Shown here in pieces: positions 1 to 8,754 of a stretch of DNA of 64,000 nt. Within the stretch, counting starts at the first letter, position 1, and the number at the start of each line of letters is the position of its first letter. The translations under genes and the position numbers were made by a program. Source of the stretch: G963422275 sp963422275 (GTDB lineage Bacteria; Pseudomonadota; Alphaproteobacteria; Rhodobacterales; Rhodobacteraceae); the NCBI GenBank assembly GCA_963422275.1, contig OY729418.1, forward strand, positions 3,596,001 through 3,660,000, written 5' to 3'. The notes under the pieces were generated by a model. It did no database searches. It was given only the letters and a program-made list of their open reading frames with translations, and had not been told where the DNA came from.

Positions 1-2
1 AT

Positions 3-545
3 AGCCCATGCGTCGTGGAAGAGGAAATGTCGATTCCCCTGCGCGAACTGATCGATCGGCATTGCGGAGGGGTGCGCGGTGGCTGGAACAACCTCAAGGC
101 GGTCATTCCCGGCGGGTCTTCTGTCCCGTGCATCCCGAAGCAAAGCTGCGATGAGGCTATATTGGACTTCGACTGGCTGCAAAGCCAGAAATCCGGGTTG
201 GGCACAGCTGCAGTGATTGTTATGGATCAGTCCACCGACATCATAAAGGCCATTTGGCGACTATCAAAATTTTACAAACACGAGAGTTGCGGACAATGCA
301 CTCCCTGCCGCGAGGGAACAGGCTGGATGATGCGCGTGATGGATAGGTTGGTGCGGGGTGAGGCGGAACTGGTCGAGATCGACATGCTTTATCAGGTGAC
401 CAAGCAGGTGGAAGGTCACACGATATGCGCTCTAGGCGATGCCGCGGCTTGGCCGATTCAAGGACTAATCCGGCATTTCCGTGACGAGATTGAGGATCGC
501 ATCCGATCCCGCAAGTTGCCCCCCGCCAGAAGAAAGGCGGCGTGA
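3..545 (+). CDS. nuoF: NADH-quinone oxidoreductase subunit F, 3' part
   Basis: This is the C-terminal ~180 residues of the NADH- and FMN-binding subunit of complex I. The frame is open from the window edge (Ser-Pro-Cys-Val-Val-Glu-Glu-Glu-Met), so the start lies upstream and only about 40% of the usual ~430 residues is present. Visible are the SLBB-type segment ending AVIPGGSS, the 4Fe-4S (N3) ligand motif ESCGQCTPC followed by REGTGW, and the later cysteine in HTICALGD. The subunit passes electrons from NADH via FMN to the N3 cluster. It ends in TGA about 35 bases before nuoG and opens the visible nuo operon. The family call is secure. Confidence 0.97.
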   Translation, partial: SPCVVEEEMSIPLRELIDRHCGGVRGGWNNLKAVIPGGSSVPCIPKQSCDEAILDFDWLQSQKSGLGTAAVIVMDQSTDIIKAIWRLSKFYKHESCGQCTPCREGTGWMMRVMDRLVRGEAELVEIDMLYQVTKQVEGHTICALGDAAAWPIQGLIRHFRDEIEDRIRSRKLPPARRKAA

Positions 546-582
546 CGATGACCGGCTTCGTCAGACCTGTCTGGAAAGAATG

Positions 583-2598
583 ATGAGTGAACTGCGCGAA
601 CTGATCATCGACGGAAATTCGATAAAAGTGCCGCCCGAATTGACGCTCATCCAAGCGTGCGGGGAAGCAGGAGTCGAGATTCCCCGCTTCTGCTACCACG
701 AGCGGCTTTCCATTGCCGGAAACTGCCGAATGTGCTTGGTCGAAATTGTCGGAGGCCCTCCAAAACCGGCGGCATCGTGCGCGATGCAGGTTAGAGACCT
801 TCGCTATGGGCCCGACAACGCGCCGCCGGAAGTTCGCACCACAAGCCCGATGGTTAAGGCGGCGCGCGAGGGCGTAATGGAGTTCCTCTTGATTAACCAT
901 CCACTTGATTGCCCAATTTGCGACCAGGGCGGCGAGTGCGACCTCCAGGATCAGGCGATGGCCTACGGATTCGCTGAGAGCCGGTACGTTGAGCCGAAGC
1001 GGGCCATGGACAACTTGGATATCGGTCCGATTGTAGAAACGCACATGACTCGTTGTATCTCTTGCACGAGGTGTGTCAGATTCATGACGGAAGTGGCCGG
1101 CGTTGATCAGATGGGTCAGATCGGTCGAGGGGAGGACACCGAGATCACCAGCTATCTCAATCAGTCTCTCACTTCGAACATGCAGGGGAACATCATTGAT
1201 CTCTGCCCAGTTGGCGCACTTACCTCAAAGCCGTATGCCTTCACGGCTCGCCCTTGGGAACTGAGCCGAATCGAAACCATTGATGTCATGGATGCATTGG
1301 GGTCCAACATCAGGGTCGACACCAAAGGTCGTGAGGTCATGAGGATCCTGCCGCGAAACCATGACGGAGTGAACGAAGAGTGGATCAGCGACAAGACTCG
1401 CTATGTATGGGATGGGTTGCAAAGCCAGCGCCTCGATAGGCCTTATGTCCGCGAGAACGGACATTCAGTGCCCACCGACTGGGCGCAGGCGTTGAAAATG
1501 GCCGGCAGCATCCTAAAGCGAGGCCGGATCGCCGCCGTTGCCGGCGACCTTGCGCCAGTCGAAGCGATTTACGCTCTTGGGATGTTGATCAAGGACTTGG
1601 GTGGCACCGTCGAGTGCCGGACGGACGGAAGCCGATTGCCGATAGGAAACCGATCCGCGTATGTTGGAACGGCAAGGATATCAGATATCGATGAAGCCGA
1701 TGAGATTATCTTGATCGGAACCAATCCGAGGGACGAGGCACCTGTTTTGAACGCGCGGATTCGGGGCGCTTGGAATCGCGGGGCAACCGTTTGGCTGTTC
1801 GGTCCGCCGGTTGATCTCACCTATGATTACGGGCATCTGGGATTCGACTACCAGTCGTTGGCTGAGTTTGCAGAACGACACGCGAGACCGGGTTCGCCTT
1901 CGAGATTGGTGATAGTCGGTCAGGGTGCGCTCAGGAATAGTGGCGGAGAATCCATTTTGGCCTTGGCAATGCGGCTGGCCGGGTCGGGGCTTGGCATGCT
2001 TGTGCTGCATGTCGCCGCCAGCCGTGTCGGTGCCATGGATGTGGGATTCACAACGGAGGGCGGTCTCCAGCGAGCTTTGGAAAATGCCTCGGTCATTTAC
2101 AATCTGGGTTCGGACGAGGCGGATCTTCCCGCGGGACCATTCGTCATCTACCAAGGAAGCCACGGCGACCGCGGCGCACATCGTGCCGACCTGATATTGC
2201 CAGGGGCGGCGTACACCGAGGAAGGTGGAATTTTCGTTAACACCGAGGGCAGACCTCAACTCGCCGAACGTGCATCCTTTCCGCCCGGCACAGCCAAGGA
2301 GAACTGGGCCATAATAAGAGCTGTGTCGGCGGCAGCCGGGAATCCTCTTCCTTTCGACTCGCTTCTTGAGACAAGGCGAGCGCTTGTGTCCAAGCATCCA
2401 CACCTAGGCCGAATCGACGAGGTGCCCGAGTGCGAGCCGCAACCACTGGTATGCGAACTCGTGGACGGCGGAGCGATTGGCTTGGCTCTCAACGACCATT
2501 ACCTGACCAATCCGATAGCGAGGGCCTCGCAGCTGATGGCCAAATTGTCGGCTTCTGCGAAAGAACGCGAGAGTGAGACCCGGGCGGTCGCCGAGTAA
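583..2598 (+). CDS. nuoG: NADH-quinone oxidoreductase subunit G (75 kDa Fe-S subunit)
   Basis: NuoG, 671 residues, carries electrons through the peripheral arm of complex I. The N-terminal 2Fe-2S domain has Cys37, Cys48, Cys51 and Cys66. A His-ligated 4Fe-4S motif follows (HPLDCPICDQGGEC, Hx3Cx2Cx5C), then a second 4Fe-4S site (TRCISCTRC plus the later LCPVGAL), then a molybdopterin-oxidoreductase-like domain to the end. The frame is open upstream to 481, but that part overlaps nuoF and is not NuoG-like. Tandem ATGs at 580 and 583 follow GGAAAG, and MSELRELIIDG fits the family start. The C-terminal part is short, as is usual in Alphaproteobacteria. Confidence 0.96.
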   Translation: MSELRELIIDGNSIKVPPELTLIQACGEAGVEIPRFCYHERLSIAGNCRMCLVEIVGGPPKPAASCAMQVRDLRYGPDNAPPEVRTTSPMVKAAREGVMEFLLINHPLDCPICDQGGECDLQDQAMAYGFAESRYVEPKRAMDNLDIGPIVETHMTRCISCTRCVRFMTEVAGVDQMGQIGRGEDTEITSYLNQSLTSNMQGNIIDLCPVGALTSKPYAFTARPWELSRIETIDVMDALGSNIRVDTKGREVMRILPRNHDGVNEEWISDKTRYVWDGLQSQRLDRPYVRENGHSVPTDWAQALKMAGSILKRGRIAAVAGDLAPVEAIYALGMLIKDLGGTVECRTDGSRLPIGNRSAYVGTARISDIDEADEIILIGTNPRDEAPVLNARIRGAWNRGATVWLFGPPVDLTYDYGHLGFDYQSLAEFAERHARPGSPSRLVIVGQGALRNSGGESILALAMRLAGSGLGMLVLHVAASRVGAMDVGFTTEGGLQRALENASVIYNLGSDEADLPAGPFVIYQGSHGDRGAHRADLILPGAAYTEEGGIFVNTEGRPQLAERASFPPGTAKENWAIIRAVSAAAGNPLPFDSLLETRRALVSKHPHLGRIDEVPECEPQPLVCELVDGGAIGLALNDHYLTNPIARASQLMAKLSASAKERESETRAVAE

Positions 2599-2703
2599 GG
2601 CAGGGGGAATGGGGAATCAGGGCAAGTGCTTCTGGATCAGAAAGCGGCGGTACGAGTCGTCGAGGGTCTTCGGCCGGGTAGCAGAGATCGAGTCTAAAGG
2701 CGG

Positions 2704-3741
2704 ATGAGCGAATTCTTCGACAGTGGCTTCGGCTTGTTCGTCATCATCCTGGCGCAATGCGTGGCCGTCACGGCCTTCGTGATGATTTCGCTTCTGTTTC
2801 TCGTCTATGGCGACCGCAAGATCTGGGCTGCAGTTCAGATGCGCCGCGGCCCCAACGTTGTAGGTGCCTTCGGATTGTTGCAATCTGTTGCCGACGCCCT
2901 GAAATACGTTGTGAAGGAAATTGTTATACCAGCCGGGGCGGACCGGCCGATATTCCTGCTTGCGCCACTGATCTCCTTTGTCTTGGCTTTGGTGGCATGG
3001 GCCGTCATTCCGTTCGCCGACGGCTGGGTGCTGGCCGACTTGAACGTTGGAATTCTCTACGTTTTCGCCATTTCCTCGCTCGAGGTTTATGGCGTCATCA
3101 TGGGTGGGTGGGCTTCAAACTCGAAATATGCATTTCTTGGCTCGTTGCGATCGGCAGCCCAAATGATTTCGTATGAAGTCTCGATCGGATTCATCATTGT
3201 CGGCGTCTTGATTTCCACTGGGTCGCTTAACCTCAGCGACATCGTCCATGCGCAGGATGGATCCTACGGGTTCTTCAACTGGTACTGGCTTCCGCACCTA
3301 CCGATGGTCGTGTTGTTTTTCGTGTCCACTCTAGCCGAAACCAACAGGCCGCCCTTTGACTTGCCAGAAGCGGAGTCCGAGCTCGTGGCTGGCTACCAGG
3401 TAGAATATTCCTCGACACCCTTCCTCCTCTTCATGGCGGGAGAGTACATTGCCATTTTCCTTATGTGCGCCCTGATCTCGATCCTGTTTTTCGGGGGCTG
3501 GCTGTCTCCGATTCCGGGCATTCCCGACGGGGCACTCTGGATGTTTGGGAAAATGGCTGTCTTCTTTTTTCTCTTTGGCATGGTTAAGGCTGTTGTTCCA
3601 AGGTTCCGTTACGACCAACTGATGCGGCTTGGCTGGAAGGTCTTTCTTCCAATGTCACTCGGCTGGGTGGCGCTCGTTGGATTGTTTGCACAATACGGAT
3701 GGTTCGGTGGAACCTATGTTCGCTGGGCTGCAGGAGGTTGA
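2704..3741 (+). CDS. nuoH: NADH-quinone oxidoreductase subunit H
   Basis: NuoH (345 residues) is the membrane subunit that helps form the quinone site and couples the peripheral arm to proton pumping. Landmarks are the first-loop motif RRGPNVVGAFGLLQSVAD, the quinone-site loop ETNRPPFDLPEAESELVAGY and about eight hydrophobic membrane segments. Length is normal. The ATG at 2704 follows a purine-rich AAAGGCGG. The 105-base gap after nuoG is the largest in the visible operon. I see no gene in it. Confidence 0.97.
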   Translation: MSEFFDSGFGLFVIILAQCVAVTAFVMISLLFLVYGDRKIWAAVQMRRGPNVVGAFGLLQSVADALKYVVKEIVIPAGADRPIFLLAPLISFVLALVAWAVIPFADGWVLADLNVGILYVFAISSLEVYGVIMGGWASNSKYAFLGSLRSAAQMISYEVSIGFIIVGVLISTGSLNLSDIVHAQDGSYGFFNWYWLPHLPMVVLFFVSTLAETNRPPFDLPEAESELVAGYQVEYSSTPFLLFMAGEYIAIFLMCALISILFFGGWLSPIPGIPDGALWMFGKMAVFFFLFGMVKAVVPRFRYDQLMRLGWKVFLPMSLGWVALVGLFAQYGWFGGTYVRWAAGG

Positions 3742-3745
3742 TTCG

Positions 3746-4243
3746 ATGATGCGTGGAATCGATTTTGCGCGTGCCGCCAAATATTTTCTACTGGTCGACT
3801 TCCTGTCTGGACTCAAGCTGGGATTGCGATATTTCGTGTCTCCCAAGGCGACTATCAACTACCCGCACGAAAAAGGACCGTTGTCGCCGCGTTTCCGGGG
3901 CGAACATGCCTTGCGTCGGTACCCGAATGGCGAGGAGCGTTGCATTGCCTGCAAGCTTTGCGAAGCGATTTGCCCAGCCCAGGCCATCACGATTGATGCA
4001 GAGCCGAGGGATGACGGTTCGCGGCGGACGACGCGATACGATATCGACATGACGAAATGCATTTATTGCGGGTTCTGCCAAGAGGCCTGTCCTGTGGACG
4101 CCATCGTGCAGGGTCCAAACTTCGAATTCTCTTCGGAGACCCGTGAAGAGCTGTTCTACGACAAGGAGCGGCTGCTCTCGAACGGGGACCGATGGGAAGC
4201 CGAAATCGCAAGGAACCTTGAAATCGATGCACCGTACCGCTAG
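3746..4243 (+). CDS. nuoI: NADH-quinone oxidoreductase subunit I (TYKY ferredoxin-like)
   Basis: NuoI, 165 residues, holds clusters N6a and N6b that feed electrons towards N2 and quinone. Two ferredoxin motifs are complete: RCIACKLCEAICP and KCIYCGFCQEACP. The open frame begins at 3629 inside nuoH. I chose ATG 3746 because AGGAGG lies eight bases upstream and MMRGIDFARAAKYFLL is the family start; ATG 3749 is the alternative. It lies four bases after the nuoH stop, consistent with translational coupling. Confidence 0.96.
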   Translation: MMRGIDFARAAKYFLLVDFLSGLKLGLRYFVSPKATINYPHEKGPLSPRFRGEHALRRYPNGEERCIACKLCEAICPAQAITIDAEPRDDGSRRTTRYDIDMTKCIYCGFCQEACPVDAIVQGPNFEFSSETREELFYDKERLLSNGDRWEAEIARNLEIDAPYR

Positions 4244-4318
4244 CAAGCTGGCGCCTTGCGGTTCCCGGGCCATGCTTCGCGACCATGTGCCCTCGCCGAA
4301 AGACGGAAAAGAGGATTG

Positions 4319-4933
4319 ATGCTGCACGCGCTTGCATTTTACCTGTTCGCGATCCTCGCTGTGCTTTCGGGCCTTGCGGTGGTCTTCGCCAAGAACCCTG
4401 TGCACGCTGTTCTATGGCTCATTCTGGCGTTTCTTTCGTCGGCTGGCCTTTTCGTTCTTCAGGGAGCGGAGTTTGTTGCGATGCTCATGATCATTGTATA
4501 CGTGGGCGCGGTTGCTGTGCTGTTCCTGTTCGTCGTGATGATGCTCGACGTTGACTTTGCCACATTCAGGGCAGGAATGGCCCAGTACATTCCGGTTGGC
4601 CTGCTGATCGGCGCTGTTCTGCTCATGATTCTCGGGCTGGCGATCGGCGAGTGGAGCACTTCCGACCTAGCCGACTCGCTGAGGCAGTCAGTCGCTCCTG
4701 CTGCAACTGAGGTGCACAATGCTCAAGCACTTGGTGATCTCATCTACACGGACTACGTATTTCTTTTCCAGACGGCGGGCGTGATTCTCCTGGTCGCGAT
4801 GATTGGCGCGATCGTGCTAACGCATCGGCGCCGAGTTGGTGTGAAGCGCCAGGACATCCTCTCGCAGATCTACAGGGATCCCGAAAAGTCGGTGGAACTC
4901 AAGGACGTCAAGCCCGGAGAGGGCTTGAGATGA
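4319..4933 (+). CDS. nuoJ: NADH-quinone oxidoreductase subunit J
   Basis: NuoJ (204 residues) is a small membrane subunit of complex I with five predicted transmembrane segments. The family-typical stretch NPVHAVLWLILAFLSSAG and the conserved VYVGAVAVLFLFVVMML (TM3 pi-bulge region) are present. The frame extends upstream to 4256, but MLHALAFYLFAI at 4319 is the family start and is preceded by AGAGG. The stop overlaps the nuoK start (ATGA). The polar tail after the last membrane segment is normal for the family. Confidence 0.95.
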   Translation: MLHALAFYLFAILAVLSGLAVVFAKNPVHAVLWLILAFLSSAGLFVLQGAEFVAMLMIIVYVGAVAVLFLFVVMMLDVDFATFRAGMAQYIPVGLLIGAVLLMILGLAIGEWSTSDLADSLRQSVAPAATEVHNAQALGDLIYTDYVFLFQTAGVILLVAMIGAIVLTHRRRVGVKRQDILSQIYRDPEKSVELKDVKPGEGLR

Positions 4934-5235
4934 TCGGACTCGAACACTACTTGACGGTCGCCGCGGCACTGTTCGTGATCGGCGTGTTCGGAATTTTCCT
5001 GAACCGCAAGAACGTCATAGTGATCCTGATGTCGATTGAGCTGATGCTGCTTGCCGTCAACATCAACCTGGTCTCCTTCTCGGTACATCTTGAGGATCTT
5101 GTCGGGCAGGTGTTCACGCTTTTTGTGCTCACGGTTGCGGCAGCCGAAGCGGCAATCGGTCTCGCGATTCTGGTCTGTTTCTTCCGCAACCGCGGGTCCA
5201 TTGCGGTTGACGACGTGAACCTGATGAAGGGATAG
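4930..5235 (+). CDS. nuoK: NADH-quinone oxidoreductase subunit K
   Basis: NuoK, 101 residues, is a three-helix MrpC-like subunit in the proton-translocating arm. It carries the membrane acidic residues expected of the family: Glu in MSIELMLLAVNINLV and Glu in AAAEAAIGLAILV. The start overlaps the nuoJ stop by four bases (ATGA). Length is exactly that of the family. Confidence 0.97.
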   Translation: MIGLEHYLTVAAALFVIGVFGIFLNRKNVIVILMSIELMLLAVNINLVSFSVHLEDLVGQVFTLFVLTVAAAEAAIGLAILVCFFRNRGSIAVDDVNLMKG

Positions 5236-5239
5236 GAGA

Positions 5240-7207
5240 TTGCTGGCGTCAATCATTCTGCTGGCGCCGCTGGCAGGCTCGATCATCTGCGGATTTGGCC
5301 ACCGGCTGATTGGCGAGCGGGCCGCAATCATCACGGCCACCGGTCTCTTGTTTGTCGCTGCAGCGCTGAGCTGGTTCGTGTTTTTCACATTCCACGAATT
5401 CGACCAGATCACACTCTTCAGGTTCATTCAGAGCGGTGCATTTGCCTCAGACTGGTCGCTGAGGATCGACCGGCTGACCGTGGCAATGCTGGTCGTGGTT
5501 ACTACTGTGTCCTCCTTGGTGCATCTCTACAGTTTCGGCTACATGCGCGACGATCCGCAGTGGAAGGCGGAGGAAATCTACAGACCTCGTTTCTTTGCCT
5601 ACCTTTCGTTTTTTTCGTTTGCCATGTTGACGCTGGTCACTTCAGACAATCTTCTCCAGCTTTTCTTCGGTTGGGAGGGTGTAGGGGTCGCCTCATACCT
5701 TCTCATAGGGTTTTACTACCGGAAGCCATCGGCGAACGCTGCCGCGATTAAAGCTTTCATCGTGAACAGGGTTGGCGATTTCGGAATGGCTTTGGGCGTT
5801 TTCGCTCTCTTCCTGTTCGCCGGCTCCATCGGCTTCGATGATATCTTCGATAGCGTGCCCAACTGGGCCGCGAACCAAGTCAGTTTTCTCTGGTTTTCCG
5901 TCAGCGCCGCGGAACTCGCAGCAGTGCTTCTTTTCATTGGCGCCTGTGGAAAGTCGGCACAAATATTCCTTCATACTTGGTTACCTGATGCGATGGAAGG
6001 ACCGACACCTGTCTCCGCGCTGATTCATGCTGCGACAATGGTGACGGCTGGCGTGTTTCTCGTCTGTCGAATGTCCCCCTTGTTCGAATATGCGCCGCTG
6101 TCGCTGGCAATCGTCACTGTCATCGGTGCGACAACCGCCCTGTTTGCGGCTTCCGTTGGTCTGGTGCAGAACGACATCAAGAGGGTGATCGCGTACTCCA
6201 CATGCTCGCAACTCGGATACATGTTTGCCGCGGCTGGTGTTGGCGTTTACCAAGCCGCGATGTTTCACCTGTTCACTCACGCGTTCTTCAAAGCACTTTT
6301 GTTTCTAGGGGCCGGGTCCGTCATTACCGCGATGCACCACGAGCAGGACATGCGAAACTACGGCGGTTTGCGGAGCAGGCTTCCTTGGACATTCTGGACG
6401 ATGATGATTGGGACGCTGGCGATAACCGGGGTCGGGATTCCGCTAACACAGATCGGTTTTGCCGGTTTTCTCTCCAAGGATTCCATCATCGAATCCACCT
6501 TTGCCGCAGGTAGCGAGCCAGGCACTTACGCATTTTGGCTGCTGGCACTTTCTGCGCTCTTGACAAGCTTTTACTCTTGGAGGCTTATGTTCATTACCTT
6601 TTTCGGCACCGCGAGGGGAAATGCAGCAATCCACGACCAAGCGCAGGATTCGACTTGGGAGATGCTTGTGCCGCTGGTTGTGCTTGCCGCGGGGTCGGTT
6701 TTGGCCGGGATGGTCTGGTACAACGACTTCTTCGGGCATCATGTCGTCGAATATTTCGGCGCGTCGATTTTCATAGGGGACGACAACCAAGTCCTGCACA
6801 ACGCCCACGCAGTGCCCGCTTGGGTCAAGTCTTCCGCGTTCGTCGCGATGCTGGCAGGCCTTTTCGCTGCCTGGATCTTCTATATTCGCATGCCGTCGCT
6901 TCCCTCCGCGCTGGCTCGCGCCCACCGTCCTCTATACCTGTTCTTGCTGAACAAGTGGTACTTCGATGAGATCTATGACTTTCTATTTGTAAGGCCCGTC
7001 AAAAGGGTCGGCACGCTTCTCTGGAAAAAGGGCGATGGTGCCGTAATAGATGGGGTTCTCCATGCCATTGCGATGAGTGCGGTTCCCTTCATGACGAAGC
7101 TCGCTGTCCGTGCTCAAAGCGGCTACGTGTTCCATTACGCGTTCGTCATGGTCGTAGGCACCGTCGCCATCATCGCCGTCATCGCGATCGGCGGCACAGG
7201 CCAATGA
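5240..7207 (+). CDS. nuoL: NADH-quinone oxidoreductase subunit L
   Basis: NuoL (about 655 residues) is the distal antiporter-like proton pump of complex I. It contains the Proton_antipo core (LLQLFFGWEGVGVASYLLIG, HTWLPDAMEGPTPVSALIHAATMV, KRVIAYSTCSQLGYMF) and the long C-terminal lateral-helix region. No ATG is near the family start. The best-placed initiator is TTG 5240, giving MLASIILLAPLAGS, but the AGGAG at 5234-5238 is only one base away. CTG 5243 or a nearby weak initiator is possible, so the exact start is uncertain. The stop overlaps nuoM by four bases. Confidence 0.95.
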   Translation: MLASIILLAPLAGSIICGFGHRLIGERAAIITATGLLFVAAALSWFVFFTFHEFDQITLFRFIQSGAFASDWSLRIDRLTVAMLVVVTTVSSLVHLYSFGYMRDDPQWKAEEIYRPRFFAYLSFFSFAMLTLVTSDNLLQLFFGWEGVGVASYLLIGFYYRKPSANAAAIKAFIVNRVGDFGMALGVFALFLFAGSIGFDDIFDSVPNWAANQVSFLWFSVSAAELAAVLLFIGACGKSAQIFLHTWLPDAMEGPTPVSALIHAATMVTAGVFLVCRMSPLFEYAPLSLAIVTVIGATTALFAASVGLVQNDIKRVIAYSTCSQLGYMFAAAGVGVYQAAMFHLFTHAFFKALLFLGAGSVITAMHHEQDMRNYGGLRSRLPWTFWTMMIGTLAITGVGIPLTQIGFAGFLSKDSIIESTFAAGSEPGTYAFWLLALSALLTSFYSWRLMFITFFGTARGNAAIHDQAQDSTWEMLVPLVVLAAGSVLAGMVWYNDFFGHHVVEYFGASIFIGDDNQVLHNAHAVPAWVKSSAFVAMLAGLFAAWIFYIRMPSLPSALARAHRPLYLFLLNKWYFDEIYDFLFVRPVKRVGTLLWKKGDGAVIDGVLHAIAMSAVPFMTKLAVRAQSGYVFHYAFVMVVGTVAIIAVIAIGGTGQ

Positions 7208-8754
7208 ACAGCCTGCTTTCCATCATAACGTTCACGCCACTGGCCGCGGCGCTGATCCTCGCGGCCTTTTTGCGGGGCGAGGACGAGACTGCCCAGCGCA
7301 ATGTCAAGCTCCTAACTCTCGTCGCGACGGTGACGACCTTTCTGATCTCGCTCTTTCTTTATTTCGGGTTCGATCCCGCCAACACGGATTTCCAGTTCGT
7401 TGAGGAAAGGGCATGGCTCCTCGGGCTGAAGTACAAGATGGGCGTTGACGGAATCAGCGTTCTCTTCGTGTTGCTGACGACTATCCTGATGCCGCTCACA
7501 ATTGCGGCTTCTTGGAACGTGAAGCACCGGTTGAAGGAATTCATGATTTCTTTTCTTGTACTCGAGACTTTCATGATTGGCGTGTTTTGCTCGCTAGATC
7601 TTGTCTTGTTCTACCTGTTCTTTGAGTCCGGCCTGATACCAATGTTCCTGATCATCGGAATTTGGGGAGGGCGCGACAGGATCTACGCGACGTTCAAGTT
7701 TTTTTTGTACACGCTGCTTGGCTCGATTCTGATGCTGGTCGCGATGATAGGACTGTGGGCCAATTCCGGGACTTCAGATATCGAGAGCCTTCTCCATGGC
7801 TACACCGTTAGCTCGGCACCCATTTCGTTGCTAGGTCTAGAGATTGCCGGAGGTGTGCAAACCCTGATGTGGCTCGCCTTCTTCGCCTCATTCGCGGTTA
7901 AACTGCCTATGTGGCCTGTACATACTTGGCTCCCGGACGCTCATGTTCAAGCGCCGACCGGTGGCTCCGTCATCCTCGCGGCAATTCTTCTGAAGATGGG
8001 CGGTTATGGGTTTTTGCGCTTCAGCCTTCCGATGTTCCCGGTCGCCTCGGAACTTCTGGCTCCAGCCGTTATGTGGCTCAGCGTGACAGCCATTGTCTAT
8101 ACGTCGCTTGTCGCGATGATGCAGGAAGACATGAAGAAGCTCATTGCCTATTCATCGGTGGCGCACATGGGATTTGTCACGATGGGGATTTTCGCGGCAA
8201 ACCGGCAGGGCATAGAAGGCGCAATCTTCCAGATGATTTCGCATGGATTCGTTTCCGGAGCTCTATTCCTCATCGTTGGCGTGATTTACGACCGAATGCA
8301 CACACGGGCAATCGACTCCTATGGCGGCTTGGTTGTCAGGATGCCTGCCTACGCTCTCGTATTCATGGTCTTTACCCTTGCCAATGTTGGACTTCCTGGA
8401 ACAAGCGGCTTCGTCGGCGAGTTCCTCACGCTTGCTGGCGCCTTCCAAGTGAGCACTTGGATCGCGTTCTTTGCAGCGACCGGCGTCATACTTTCCGCTT
8501 GCTACGCTCTCTGGCTTTTCCGCCGGGTTATGCTAGGCGATCTGGTCAAAGCCGGCCTTAGGGAGATCGCGGACATGGATCGCCGGGAAAAGTGGATATT
8601 CGCGCCGCTCGTTGCGATGACCTTGCTGCTTGGCATATATCCAAGCGTCGTAACCGACATGATCGGACCAAGTGCGCAGCATCTAGTGGACAGGCTCGCC
8701 GATGGCCCGACAAGCGCGGCCCTGCAGGTATCGAACTACGCGGAGCTGAAATGA
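7204..8754 (+). CDS. nuoM: NADH-quinone oxidoreductase subunit M
   Basis: NuoM, 516 residues, is the second antiporter-like proton pump of complex I. Conserved features include FFESGLIPMFLIIGIWGG (the TM5 Glu used for pumping), the TM7 Lys in AVKLPMWPVHTWLPDAHVQAP and KKLIAYSSVAHMGFV. It starts at ATG 7204 inside the nuoL stop (ATGA) and its own stop overlaps nuoN in the same way. Length and motifs are normal. Confidence 0.97.
   Translation: MNSLLSIITFTPLAAALILAAFLRGEDETAQRNVKLLTLVATVTTFLISLFLYFGFDPANTDFQFVEERAWLLGLKYKMGVDGISVLFVLLTTILMPLTIAASWNVKHRLKEFMISFLVLETFMIGVFCSLDLVLFYLFFESGLIPMFLIIGIWGGRDRIYATFKFFLYTLLGSILMLVAMIGLWANSGTSDIESLLHGYTVSSAPISLLGLEIAGGVQTLMWLAFFASFAVKLPMWPVHTWLPDAHVQAPTGGSVILAAILLKMGGYGFLRFSLPMFPVASELLAPAVMWLSVTAIVYTSLVAMMQEDMKKLIAYSSVAHMGFVTMGIFAANRQGIEGAIFQMISHGFVSGALFLIVGVIYDRMHTRAIDSYGGLVVRMPAYALVFMVFTLANVGLPGTSGFVGEFLTLAGAFQVSTWIAFFAATGVILSACYALWLFRRVMLGDLVKAGLREIADMDRREKWIFAPLVAMTLLLGIYPSVVTDMIGPSAQHLVDRLADGPTSAALQVSNYAELK

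Noticed and set aside
241..1044. A 267-codon minus-strand frame under nuoF/nuoG
   Set aside because: It is a shadow of two unmistakable complex I genes and has no family features.
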